The notes below the pieces were generated by a model, which saw nothing but the letters and a program-made list of their open reading frames with translations, searched no databases and was not told the origin of the DNA. The translations under genes were made by a program, and so were the position numbers. Shown here piece by piece: positions 1 through 7,119 of a stretch of 64,000 nt of DNA (position 1 is its first letter; each line of letters begins with the position of its first letter). The stretch is taken from NCBI RefSeq assembly GCF_014195545.1, contig NZ_JACIBX010000009.1, positions 1-64,000 of the forward strand, in the 5' to 3' direction. This DNA comes from Limimaricola variabilis (GTDB lineage Bacteria > Pseudomonadota > Alphaproteobacteria > Rhodobacterales > Rhodobacteraceae).

Positions 1-2
1 CG

Positions 3-293
3 CTACGACAGATGCCCGAAGGTCTTCCTTTCTGCCATCGCCCTGGCCGCGACCGTCATGTTCTGGCTTTGAGGGTTAACGAGTCCTGACCCTAGTTCAG
101 CTCTCAAGGCGTTCTTCAAGATTGCCCTCTTTAGGGCGGTCTCGGCTGTCGCTATTTGCGCGAGAAACTGGCTATCAGCAATGCCTACATGTGCGCGATG
201 ATAATGCGGCTCTCCTCCAGCTATCAGAATGGCCGCGTCTTCTACGGTGTAGTGGTCTACCAGTTTCCACAAGTCGAACGCGCTCAATGTCAT
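3..293 (-). CDS. small hypothetical protein beside integrase
   Basis: A 96-residue minus-strand frame with both start and stop inside the window. It lies 10 bases downstream of the integrase gene on the same strand, so it is probably co-transcribed with it. The N-terminus (LWKLVDHYTVEDAAILIAGG) resembles the start of longer hypothetical proteins found next to integrases in genomic islands, where a short helical segment precedes a larger variable region. If so, this copy is short and may be truncated. No catalytic motif, signal peptide or membrane segment is visible. Function unknown. Confidence 0.45.
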   Translation of the reverse strand: MTLSAFDLWKLVDHYTVEDAAILIAGGEPHYHRAHVGIADSQFLAQIATAETALKRAILKNALRAELGSGLVNPQSQNMTVAARAMAERKTFGHLS

Positions 294-303
294 TTGAAGT
301 CCA

Positions 304-1608
304 CTACGTTTCCAATTCCTGTTTTGATTGGGTCAAGAAACCCGCCCACGCCGCCATGAGGTCGCGCCGTTTCTCCATCATGTCGCCACGCCGATAGGCC
401 CGTTCGACTTCCGAGCCAACCTCTTGGGCGAGGGCAATCTCGGCCATCTCGCGTGGGTAGTGCGTCCGCTCGGCGGCCCAATCGCGGAACGTCGAGCGCA
501 GCCCGTGCGGCACCGCAGGGCGGGCGCTACGGGGGTCGAGCCATCCGGGACGACTCGCCTTCTCCTCGTCCTTCTGCATTCGCCTCATGACGGCGGAAAG
601 GCTCATGTCTGAGAGAGGGCCGCCGCGCGGGGCCGGAAACACCAGCGGGTTGCCCTCCATGCGGGGGAGGGCGCGCAGGAGTGCGACCGCCTCAGCCGTC
701 AGCGGCACGCGGTGCTCGCGCTCCATCTTCATGCGCTGGGCGGGCACGGTCCAGAGCCCGGCCTCAAGGTCCACCTCGGCCCATGTCGCGCCTCTCACCT
801 CACCCGACCGGGCGGCGGTTAGCGCTAGGAACTCAAGCGCACGGGCCGAAATGCCATCGCGCTGGCGTAGATGCCCGAACCATGCGGCAGCATCATCTAT
901 CGCGAGAGCAGGCCAGTTTTCTTTCCTCGTCACGCGATCGGGCTTGGGTAGCAGGCTGTCGAGATTGCCTTTCCAGCGCGCCGGGTTGTCGCCCTGGCGG
1001 TGCCCGGCCACGGTCGCCCATGACAGCACCGCCTCGATGCGGCCCCGCACCCGCTTCGCCGTCTCGGTCTTGTCGTGCCAGATCGGTTGAACTGCGCGCA
1101 GCACGTCCTGAACTTTGATGTCGGACACCAGCATGTGCCCAAGCTGCGGCAAGGCGTAGGTCGTCAGGGTGGAGCGCCATTGTGCGGCATGTTTGACATT
1201 GCGGAACTCGGAGAGCTTCGCGTCGAGAAAGCGATCGGCAGCATCCGCGAAGCTGAGGCCCCGGCGCTGGGCGGTCATGAGCGCGGCGCGGGCGGCTTTG
1301 CGCTCTTCCACCGGGTCGATGCCCCGGCGGATGGCGTCCTTGGCCTCACGGGCGCGCTCTCTTGCCTGGGCAAGCGGCACCTCGGGATAGCCTCCGAGCC
1401 CTATCTCGCGCCGCCGGTCGCCCACGACCACGCGCAGGAGCCATGTGCGGCCACCGGTCGGAGTGATTTGCAGGTAGAGCCCAGCGACACCGCCCACCGG
1501 CAAGCAGGCGTTGTGCCCCCGGCCGGGATGCTTGAGGCGTTTGACCTCAAGGGCAGAAAGCTCTTTGGCAAGACGTGGCAAAATCGCACCCCTGTTCACA
1601 CCCACCAT
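304..1608 (-). CDS. site-specific tyrosine recombinase (island/prophage integrase)
   Basis: A 434-residue integrase of the P4-like family, which excises or integrates genomic islands. Residues about 15-100 form the DUF4102-type arm-binding domain (LAKELSALEVKRLKHPG, then GLYLQITPTGGRTWLLR); a SAM-like core-binding domain follows (about 115-215), then the catalytic domain. Catalytic residues visible are Arg267 (TAARSGEVRG), Lys294, His368 and Arg371 (HGLRSTFRDW) and the nucleophile Tyr405 (AYRRGD). The usual second histidine, in LAHxVG of relatives, is Gln395 (LAQEVG) here. The gene reads leftward, so the island probably extends to the left of the window and the core chromosome lies to the right. 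No clear ribosome binding site precedes the ATG. Confidence 0.93.
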   Translation of the reverse strand: MVGVNRGAILPRLAKELSALEVKRLKHPGRGHNACLPVGGVAGLYLQITPTGGRTWLLRVVVGDRRREIGLGGYPEVPLAQARERAREAKDAIRRGIDPVEERKAARAALMTAQRRGLSFADAADRFLDAKLSEFRNVKHAAQWRSTLTTYALPQLGHMLVSDIKVQDVLRAVQPIWHDKTETAKRVRGRIEAVLSWATVAGHRQGDNPARWKGNLDSLLPKPDRVTRKENWPALAIDDAAAWFGHLRQRDGISARALEFLALTAARSGEVRGATWAEVDLEAGLWTVPAQRMKMEREHRVPLTAEAVALLRALPRMEGNPLVFPAPRGGPLSDMSLSAVMRRMQKDEEKASRPGWLDPRSARPAVPHGLRSTFRDWAAERTHYPREMAEIALAQEVGSEVERAYRRGDMMEKRRDLMAAWAGFLTQSKQELET

Positions 1609-1626
1609 AGGATGATGGGTATAGGT

Positions 1627-1730
1627 GCAACACGATGCAACAGGTACTACATGGCAAAGGCATTTTTCCGTTAAAGTATAGCGGCTTCAGAGGGATGATG
1701 CAGGTTAGTGCAGCGGGTCGCAACACGATG
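1627..1730. repeat. 11-base direct repeat upstream of integrase
   Basis: GCAACACGATG occurs at 1627-1637 and again at 1720-1730, in the same orientation, within 125 bases of the integrase start codon. Integrase arm-type sites and att cores are often short direct repeats in this position, so this is a candidate. The length is too short to exclude chance. Confidence 0.3.
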
Positions 1731-1931
1731 ATGGCGGCCACCTCCTCCGCCAAGGATGTGCGTCACACCCGAAAACATCAGTGGCTAAGGCTTGTGCCGA
1801 AAGGGTGTACTACCCCCGCAGCCCTCCGACTCGGGTTCGGCTTAGCTAGCCTTTGCATTCGACGTATCGAGATGCGGGCGAGGGCGGCCTAGCCATCCTT
1901 GAGCTGGCGTCTCGCCTAGAAGACAAAGCGC

Positions 1932-2102
1932 TCAGCCTGCTCGTGACGAGGGGATGGTTGAAGGCATGAATTCCAACATCTTAGACCCCGGCGACAGCCT
2001 CTCTATGTGAATGCCATTCACCGCTACGTTCCACGACTCCTTAAAAAGCTTCCAGTCGTGCACGCCACGGAAAGCCTTCTCGATCAGAACTAGGGCAATC
2101 TT
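1932..2102 (-). pseudogene. possible gene remnant, no start codon
   Basis: A minus-strand open frame of 56 codons between a TGA (2103-2105) and its stop at 1932-1934. It contains a protein-like stretch (ALVLIEKAFRGVHDWKLFKE, later WNVAVNGIHIERLSPGSKML) with balanced composition, unlike the Arg/Ala/Pro-rich shadow frames elsewhere. There is no ATG near its beginning and the frame is closed upstream. It may be the tail of a decayed island gene. The family was not recognised. Confidence 0.2.
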
Positions 2103-2341
2103 TCAGGGGTATAGTCGATGTGGCCTGGCAATTAGTGTGGGCCAAGCTTTGATTCAGATACGAAAAAATCTGACACTCTCATTTCTCAGCATCACACGCT
2201 CAAACGCGGCGAGATCGCGTGAATGGCGATACTCGGCCATCCGGTGCCACCGTCAAGCGGCCGCTGGTTCAAGCGTAGTGCCGGGACTGGGCCGAGGCGA
2301 CGATCTGCATCGCCCAAGCCTGTTCTTATTCGTCCACCGTC

Positions 2342-2719
2342 TCAGGCGAGCACTTCGATGGTCACGCGGCCGACGCCGGTGTCGAGGATGCCGATATCCG
2401 CCGCCGCTTCCTTCGACAGGTCGATGACGCGGTTCTTGGCATAGGGGCCACGATCGTTGATCCGCACCACGACCGACTCGTCGGTCGCTTCATTCGTGAC
2501 GCGGACTCGCGTTCCGAAAGGCAGGTTGGGGTGGGCCGCGGTGAGGTCGTTCATGTCGTAGGTCTCGCCATTCGCGGTCTGGCGGCCATGGAAGCCGGGT
2601 CCGTACCAAGAAGCGGTTCCCTCGAAGACCTTGGTGACGCCGCCGTCATGAGCGGTTGCAAAGGGCGTCGTCGCAAGCAGACAGCCGGCCGTCAAAGCGG
2701 TTCGAAGCATGGTGGTCAT
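2342..2719 (-). CDS. RlpA-like double-psi beta-barrel protein
   Basis: A secreted 125-residue protein with a signal peptide (MTTMLRTALTAGCLLATTPF, cleaved near ATAHD) and one double-psi beta-barrel of the RlpA family. RlpA proteins are periplasmic or outer-membrane lytic transglycosylases acting on peptidoglycan denuded of stem peptides. The RlpA signatures are present: GTASWYGPGFHG, ANGETYD, AAHPNLPFGT and INDRGPY, which carry the Glu, His and Asp positions linked to activity in Pseudomonas RlpA. There is no SPOR domain and no lipobox, so this is the short form. The start was set at the ATG immediately before the signal peptide; an extension to 2749 is possible. Monocistronic. Confidence 0.85.
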   Translation of the reverse strand: MTTMLRTALTAGCLLATTPFATAHDGGVTKVFEGTASWYGPGFHGRQTANGETYDMNDLTAAHPNLPFGTRVRVTNEATDESVVVRINDRGPYAKNRVIDLSKEAAADIGILDTGVGRVTIEVLA

Positions 2720-3251
2720 CTTGATCACAGGCCCGTCCTTCAGTCCCAATATTTGCCGTGCAGCCTACCTGCCTATCGCATGCTGCATGCGCAACGTTGA
2801 TTGGCTTGCAGTTCCGATTGGAGGTAAAAGCCAGCGAGGGCCTGCCAATTTCCGTCCCCGTGGATGGCGCATATCCGCCGGAATCGAGCGCTCTCTATCC
2901 TTTGAACGGCGCGCCCCTTGAAGTGTCTCGGTGGCGCCCAATCTTGGGGCACTTGGCTTCTCGACTACTGGATCGAACCCACTATGTTCGGCTTAAGCGC
3001 TTGGTACGTCGGAGGGATTGGCGGCCGAGTTAAATACGCCTCCCAAGAATGATCGCCTCAAATGCTTTGGCCTGACCTGAATCGAGCCTGCCGGTCTGCT
3101 CCTGCGACGAGTTCCCAAGCGGTCATCTCCGGAAAAATCATGATACCTTGGCGATATCAGTCAAGCGGATCCATAGTCTGGTTTTCGCTTCATTTCCGAT
3201 TTCTGGCGACGCTCTCGATCACGCCGCCGGATTTCCAGTTAAGGGGTGGAT
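2720..3251. other. intergenic stretch without recognisable gene
   Basis: About 530 bases between the divergent RlpA-like and polysaccharide-lyase-like genes. Frames here are short, lack start sites with ribosome binding sequences and have no protein-like character. It must hold the promoters of both genes, but no convincing -35/-10 pair was identified. A motif resembling a tRNA T-arm near 2969-2982 does not fold into a tRNA. Confidence 0.5.
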
Positions 3252-4061
3252 ATGCGTTTTTCCTTTTCGATCATTCATTTGATGACCCGTGTCGTCGCGA
3301 TCGCGGTGTTGTCTTTTCCGGCACTCGCCCATGCCGAGCTTCGGGTCGAACGGAGCCTCAACGACACACCGCATGGCTTCTTGCGGGTGTCGTCGCCGGT
3401 ACGTGCCGGGCGGACCGCGCAGTATTTCGAGCTGCGCCACGGCGATTGCGGGGCGGATCGCTGGCACAGCGACTGCGCCACCGATCGCGAGCGTACCGAG
3501 GTTTGGCTGCCGGACGACCAATGGGGGCCCGGCACGCTGCAATGGATTGGCTACAGCCTCTATCTTCCGCCGGATTTCCCCGAGATCGATCCGCTGGGAA
3601 CCGTCGCGGGGCAGATCCACATGCAAGGCGGACCGACCAACATGCGCGGCGGACATCTGTCGCAGCCCGGTGTTCTGCTCATGGATCTGAACCAGTCGGG
3701 CTATACCGCCTGCGTCATCAGGCTGAGTGGACCGCGTCAGGCGGTTCAGGACGATTGCCTGCATGTGCAGATCGCCACTCTCGGTCAGATGAGGGGGAGG
3801 TGGACGGACATCCAGATCGGCCTCGACCTGCGTCGACAGGGGGGCAGCATCGAGATCTGGGCGAATGGCCGTCTCGTCAAACGCGTCGAGGGTTTCCACC
3901 GGCACATGGGGGAGCGTTATTACTTCAAATACGGCCTCTACCGGTCCTTCATCTCCCGTTATCCCGGGCGCATCCCGACGCAATGGGTGGTGTTCGACGA
4001 GGTCCGCCTCGGTCAGTCGCGCGAAGAGGTGGTCGTGCGCGAGCAGGCCCCGGTCAATTGA
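3252..4061 (+). CDS. secreted polysaccharide lyase-like protein
   Basis: A 269-residue exported protein. A signal peptide of about 28 residues ends at PALAHA before ELRVERS. The mature part looks like the heparin-lyase-like jelly-roll family (Pfam Polysacc_lyase): RTEVWLPDDQWGPGTLQWIG, YSLYLPPDFP, the histidine-containing AGQIHMQGGP, and late strands GLYRSFISRYPGRIPTQWVV and FDEVRLG. Family members cut uronate-containing polysaccharides by beta-elimination. The substrate cannot be told, and no sulfatase, transporter or glycan-utilisation neighbours are present. The ATG at 3252 was chosen because AAGGGG lies five bases upstream; an in-frame GTG sits two codons earlier. It stands alone. Confidence 0.7.
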   Translation: MRFSFSIIHLMTRVVAIAVLSFPALAHAELRVERSLNDTPHGFLRVSSPVRAGRTAQYFELRHGDCGADRWHSDCATDRERTEVWLPDDQWGPGTLQWIGYSLYLPPDFPEIDPLGTVAGQIHMQGGPTNMRGGHLSQPGVLLMDLNQSGYTACVIRLSGPRQAVQDDCLHVQIATLGQMRGRWTDIQIGLDLRRQGGSIEIWANGRLVKRVEGFHRHMGERYYFKYGLYRSFISRYPGRIPTQWVVFDEVRLGQSREEVVVREQAPVN

Positions 4062-4218
4062 GGCGGCGGCCGGGAGCGCAGGGCGTGCCGTCGCTCATGC
4101 GGCGCGGAAATGTACCAGCCCGGCACTTTCTCTGGCCTGAACGAGCCATTGCGCGTCGCGCGATGGACAAGCGCCGCTGCGCCGGTCCAGTCTGAGGCGG
4201 CAACCGAAAGGGGCTGGA

Positions 4219-5385
4219 ATGGGCAGGACCGTGGCGGAGGCCGATGGCAACGGGGCGCTCGACCTGTTGCGGATCGAGGTGCTCGCCGCGCGGATCGAGG
4301 CGCATGGGCGCGCCGACCCGGATGCAGGCAATCTGTGGCGTTCGGAAATGGCAGTGGCCGAGGCCGTCGCTTCCGTGGCGCTCGAAGGGCGGCGGCTGAG
4401 CGAGACCGACCTGCTGCCGCGCGTCGCGGGTGGCGCCGTCGCAGGCGACCCCGTGGCGGGCGAACAGGCGCTGGCGCTGATCCGGGCGCTCAAGGCGCCG
4501 GGCGATCCGATCGCGCAGCCGGCCGAGACGCTGGAGCGGCTCGAACGCCGGGTGGGCGGGCGCAACTGGAATGACGATCAGACGGAGCCGGATGCCGATG
4601 CCCCGCTCTCGGCACTGCGAGACGCTCTGGCGACCTTGCGGCCCGGGGATCCCCCGATCCTGGCTGGGCTGCGGGTCAGTGCCGCCTACGCGTTCGCCAC
4701 CGAGCGCGCGCAGCCGATGGTCGAACGGGCGCTGTTCATGGCGGTGGAGGGCGCGCGGCGCCGGGAGGCGCCCGGACCCGGCGGCGCCGTGACGCATGAG
4801 GAGGATCCGCTGCGCGGGCTCTCGGGCCGGGTCGATGCCGACTGGGTGGCGACGCCGGCGCTGGCGCTCTCGACTCATGGCTACAAGCCGTGGTCGCCAT
4901 CGAGCCCTGCCGGTCTCGCCGATCTGCTCGAGGGGCTGGGGCAGGTGCTGGGCATGGAGATCGGCCGCGTCGGCCGGGCCCGCGACTGGCTGCGCCGGGC
5001 CCGGGCCTGCGGCGAGGGGCGGCACGGCCGCTCGCGACTGGGCGACGCGGCGCAGGCCTTCGCCTCGGCGCCCTGCCTGACGGCAGGGCTTCTCGCCGAC
5101 CGGATCGGCGTGACCCCGCGTGGCGCAACCAACCTGATCGACGCGCTGGTGGCCGAGGGGCTGCTGCGCGAGATCACCCGCCGGCGGACAGCGCGGATCT
5201 GGTCGGTGCCGGGGCTGGCGGAACGGCTCGCGGCGCGCCCGCGGAAGGTGGCGACCCGGCCGCCGACCGAGGCCGTCGTGCCCGATCCGCAAGCCGGCCG
5301 GGCGGCAATGGCCCGCGCCTTTGCCGATCTCGACGCGGCGCTGGGCCGGGCCGACTTGCTGCTGGGGCGCCGTCGCGGCGGCTGA
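4219..5385 (+). CDS. DUF1612 / helix-turn-helix protein
   Basis: A 388-residue soluble protein. The N-terminal half has features of DUF1612 proteins (LWRSEMAVAEAVASVALEGR, then LALIRALKAPGDPI), and the C-terminal part (about 280-345) contains a winged-helix-like element (LTAGLLADRIGVTPRGATNL, VAEGLLREITRRRTARIW), matching the HTH partner domain of that family. Such proteins occur in alphaproteobacteria, often on plasmids or islands, and are presumed DNA-binding; the regulated target is unknown. It sits 96 bases before the stressosome-type operon on the same strand, so it could be a neighbour regulator, though no link is shown. Composition is Ala/Arg-rich. Confidence 0.65.
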   Translation: MGRTVAEADGNGALDLLRIEVLAARIEAHGRADPDAGNLWRSEMAVAEAVASVALEGRRLSETDLLPRVAGGAVAGDPVAGEQALALIRALKAPGDPIAQPAETLERLERRVGGRNWNDDQTEPDADAPLSALRDALATLRPGDPPILAGLRVSAAYAFATERAQPMVERALFMAVEGARRREAPGPGGAVTHEEDPLRGLSGRVDADWVATPALALSTHGYKPWSPSSPAGLADLLEGLGQVLGMEIGRVGRARDWLRRARACGEGRHGRSRLGDAAQAFASAPCLTAGLLADRIGVTPRGATNLIDALVAEGLLREITRRRTARIWSVPGLAERLAARPRKVATRPPTEAVVPDPQAGRAAMARAFADLDAALGRADLLLGRRRGG

Positions 5386-5481
5386 GCCCCGGCGGTGCCG
5401 TGCCGGCAGGGGCAGGCAAGGCTTTTCTTCTGCTCTGTCAACGCCTATCGATGGCGCCGCCGTGACCAGTTAGGATCCATC

Positions 5482-6360
5482 ATGACCGCAGCGATGACCG
5501 AGGTAAGCCGCCTCCTGCAGGAGGATTTCGAAGAGGTGGTCGACGCCTGGTTCGCCACGCAGAAGCGCGAGGGCGTGCGCCGGCCCGATCTGTTTTCCGA
5601 CCGCGAGAGCCGCCGACAGCTCTCGGATCTGCTGCGCGCCTTCGCCGATACGCTGGGGCGGATCGATCTGAGCCAGAGTGTCGACGTCGACGCAGAGGAG
5701 TGGTCGGACCTGCGCCTCGCGCTCTCCGAGATCACGCTGGTGCGCGCCGAGCGCGGTGTCGCGCCTTGGGAGATGACGACCTTCGTTCTGGCGCTCAAGC
5801 AGCCGGTTTTCGGCAAGCTGAACGAGCGGCTGCGCGACACGCCCGATCGGCTGTTGCAGGAGGCCGCCGATTTCGGGCGCATCGTCGATGCCTTCGCGAT
5901 GCATATCAACGAGCACTTCATCGCCGAGCGCGACGAGATCATCGAGCGTCAGCGCGCCGAGATGATGGAGCTGTCGACCCCGGTCGTGCAGCTGTGGGAG
6001 CGGGTGCTGACCATCCCGCTGATCGGCACGCTCGATTCGATGCGCGCCCAGGAAGTGATGGAAAACCTGCTCAACGCCATCGTCGAGCATCAGGCCGAAG
6101 TGGTGATCGTCGACATCACCGGCGTGCGGGTGGTGGATACCCAGGTCGCCCAGCACCTGCTGCGCACCGCCGCCGCGGTGCGGCTGATGGGTGCCGAGGC
6201 GATCATCTCGGGCATTTCGCCCAAAATCGCCCAGACCATGGTCGAGCTCGGCGTCGACGTGGGCGAGGTGACGACGCGGCCCTCGATCCGCGCGGCCTTG
6301 GCCGAGGCGTTCCGCAGGGTCGGCTTCGCCATCACCCGGGTCGAGGACACCCGTGCCTGA
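5482..6360 (+). CDS. rsbR: RsbR-like stressosome scaffold protein (N-terminal sensor + STAS)
   Basis: A 292-residue RsbR-type co-antagonist. Residues 1 to about 160 are a helical N-terminal domain of the RsbRD_N kind (WFATQKREGVRRPDLFSDRE ... INEHFIAERDEIIERQRAEM), the presumed sensory turret. After the linker (LSTPVVQLWERVLTIPLIGT) comes the STAS domain. The threonine positions expected to be phosphorylated by RsbT are kept: Thr220 in VVDTQVAQHL and Thr252 in AQTMVELGV. RsbR and RsbS build the stressosome core. The ATG at 5482 was chosen for the AGGA seven bases upstream; a longer frame starts earlier without support. First gene of an operon overlapping rsbS by eight bases. No haem or flavin motif can be read from the N-domain. 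Confidence 0.93.
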   Translation: MTAAMTEVSRLLQEDFEEVVDAWFATQKREGVRRPDLFSDRESRRQLSDLLRAFADTLGRIDLSQSVDVDAEEWSDLRLALSEITLVRAERGVAPWEMTTFVLALKQPVFGKLNERLRDTPDRLLQEAADFGRIVDAFAMHINEHFIAERDEIIERQRAEMMELSTPVVQLWERVLTIPLIGTLDSMRAQEVMENLLNAIVEHQAEVVIVDITGVRVVDTQVAQHLLRTAAAVRLMGAEAIISGISPKIAQTMVELGVDVGEVTTRPSIRAALAEAFRRVGFAITRVEDTRA

Positions 6361-6715
6361 GGCGGCCTCGATCTACAAGGTCGACAAGGTGCTGCTGGTC
6401 GCGATCCGCGACAACATCACCGACACCGACATCATCAACCTTCAGGAGGATCTGTCCGAGCGGATCGTCAGCGAAAAGGCGCGCGGTGTCGTGATCGACA
6501 TCGCGGCGCTGGAGATCGTCGACACTTTTGTCGGCCGCATCCTCGCGCAGCTCTCGGCGATATCGCGGCTGCTGGCGGCCGAGACCTACATCGTCGGCAT
6601 GCGTCCGGCGGTGGCGATGACGCTGGTCGAGCTGGGCATGGACCTGCCGGGCTCAAAGACCGCGCTGTCGCTCAGTCACGCGCTGCGCGCGCTGAAGGCC
6701 AAGGGGCTGGCGTGA
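6353..6715 (+). CDS. rsbS: RsbS-like single STAS domain stressosome protein
   Basis: A 120-residue stand-alone STAS protein with the RsbS pattern: VLLVAIRDNITDTDI, LQEDLSERIV, VVIDIAALEIVD, GMRPAVAMTLVELGMDL and LSHALRALKAKG. RsbS holds RsbT in the stressosome until phosphorylated. In Bacillus the acceptor is a serine in the IDSF motif (Ser59); here the equivalent is Thr58 (IVDTFVGRIL), a conservative change that keeps a hydroxyl. The gene starts with GTG inside the end of rsbR (eight-base overlap) and ends in GTGA with rsbT, so all three are translationally coupled. Confidence 0.93.
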   Translation: MPEAASIYKVDKVLLVAIRDNITDTDIINLQEDLSERIVSEKARGVVIDIAALEIVDTFVGRILAQLSAISRLLAAETYIVGMRPAVAMTLVELGMDLPGSKTALSLSHALRALKAKGLA

Positions 6716-7119
6716 GCGGCCCGCCGGCCGAGCCGGCGGCCCGCGTCGAGCTGCGCCAGGAGCGCGATGTGGCGGCGGCGCGGCTCGCCGTATCGCGGGT
6801 GATGGATGCGATGGGCGCGCGGGCTCTGCGCAAGACCCGTTTCGTCACCGCCGTGAGCGAGATCGCTCGCAACGCGCTCGACCATGGTGGCGGCGGGGTG
6901 ATCGAGGTCTGGCGGCTGGACCGGCCCGCGCGAATCATGATCCGCTGCCGCGACGAGGGACCCGGTATCGCCGATATCGATCAGGCGATGACCGACGGCT
7001 TCTCGACCGCGCGCAGCATGGGCAAGGGGCTGGGCGGAGCCAGACGACTGGTCGAGGCGTTCCGCATCGATAGCCGGCCCGGGGTCGGGACCACCGTCGA
7101 AATGGAGGCCAGACCATGA
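6712..7119 (+). CDS. rsbT: RsbT-like switch kinase (GHKL ATPase)
   Basis: A 135-residue single-domain GHKL serine/threonine kinase of the RsbT/RsbW group. N-box SEIARNALDHGGGG, G1 box DEGPGIADIDQAMTDGFST and G2 region GKGLGGARRLVEAF are all clear. In known stressosomes RsbT phosphorylates RsbR and RsbS, is released, and then activates a downstream output protein. Begins with GTG overlapping the rsbS stop by four bases and ends in ATGA with the next gene. Seen: domain and motifs. Inferred: its partners are the RsbR and RsbS encoded just upstream. Confidence 0.93.
   Translation: MSGPPAEPAARVELRQERDVAAARLAVSRVMDAMGARALRKTRFVTAVSEIARNALDHGGGGVIEVWRLDRPARIMIRCRDEGPGIADIDQAMTDGFSTARSMGKGLGGARRLVEAFRIDSRPGVGTTVEMEARP

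Larger units (their letters stand above)
1609..2341. other. AT-richer intergenic stretch, probable island junction
   Basis: About 730 bases between the integrase and the RlpA-like gene. It is visibly less GC-rich than the rest of the window and has no frame with convincing coding character over its full length. It holds an 11-base direct repeat close to the integrase start and a short protein-like frame without a start codon (both listed separately). An attachment site would be expected here, but no tRNA-like T-arm was found, so the att core cannot be placed. Confidence 0.5.

Noticed and set aside
2969-2982. GGATCGAACCC-like motif resembling a tRNA T-arm
   Set aside because: The flanking bases do not pair into a T-stem, and no acceptor or anticodon arm can be drawn.
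5386-5481. GC-rich sequence followed by CTTTTCTTCT as a terminator for the DUF1612 gene
   Set aside because: No stem of more than about five pairs can be drawn next to the T-rich part, so it was left out.
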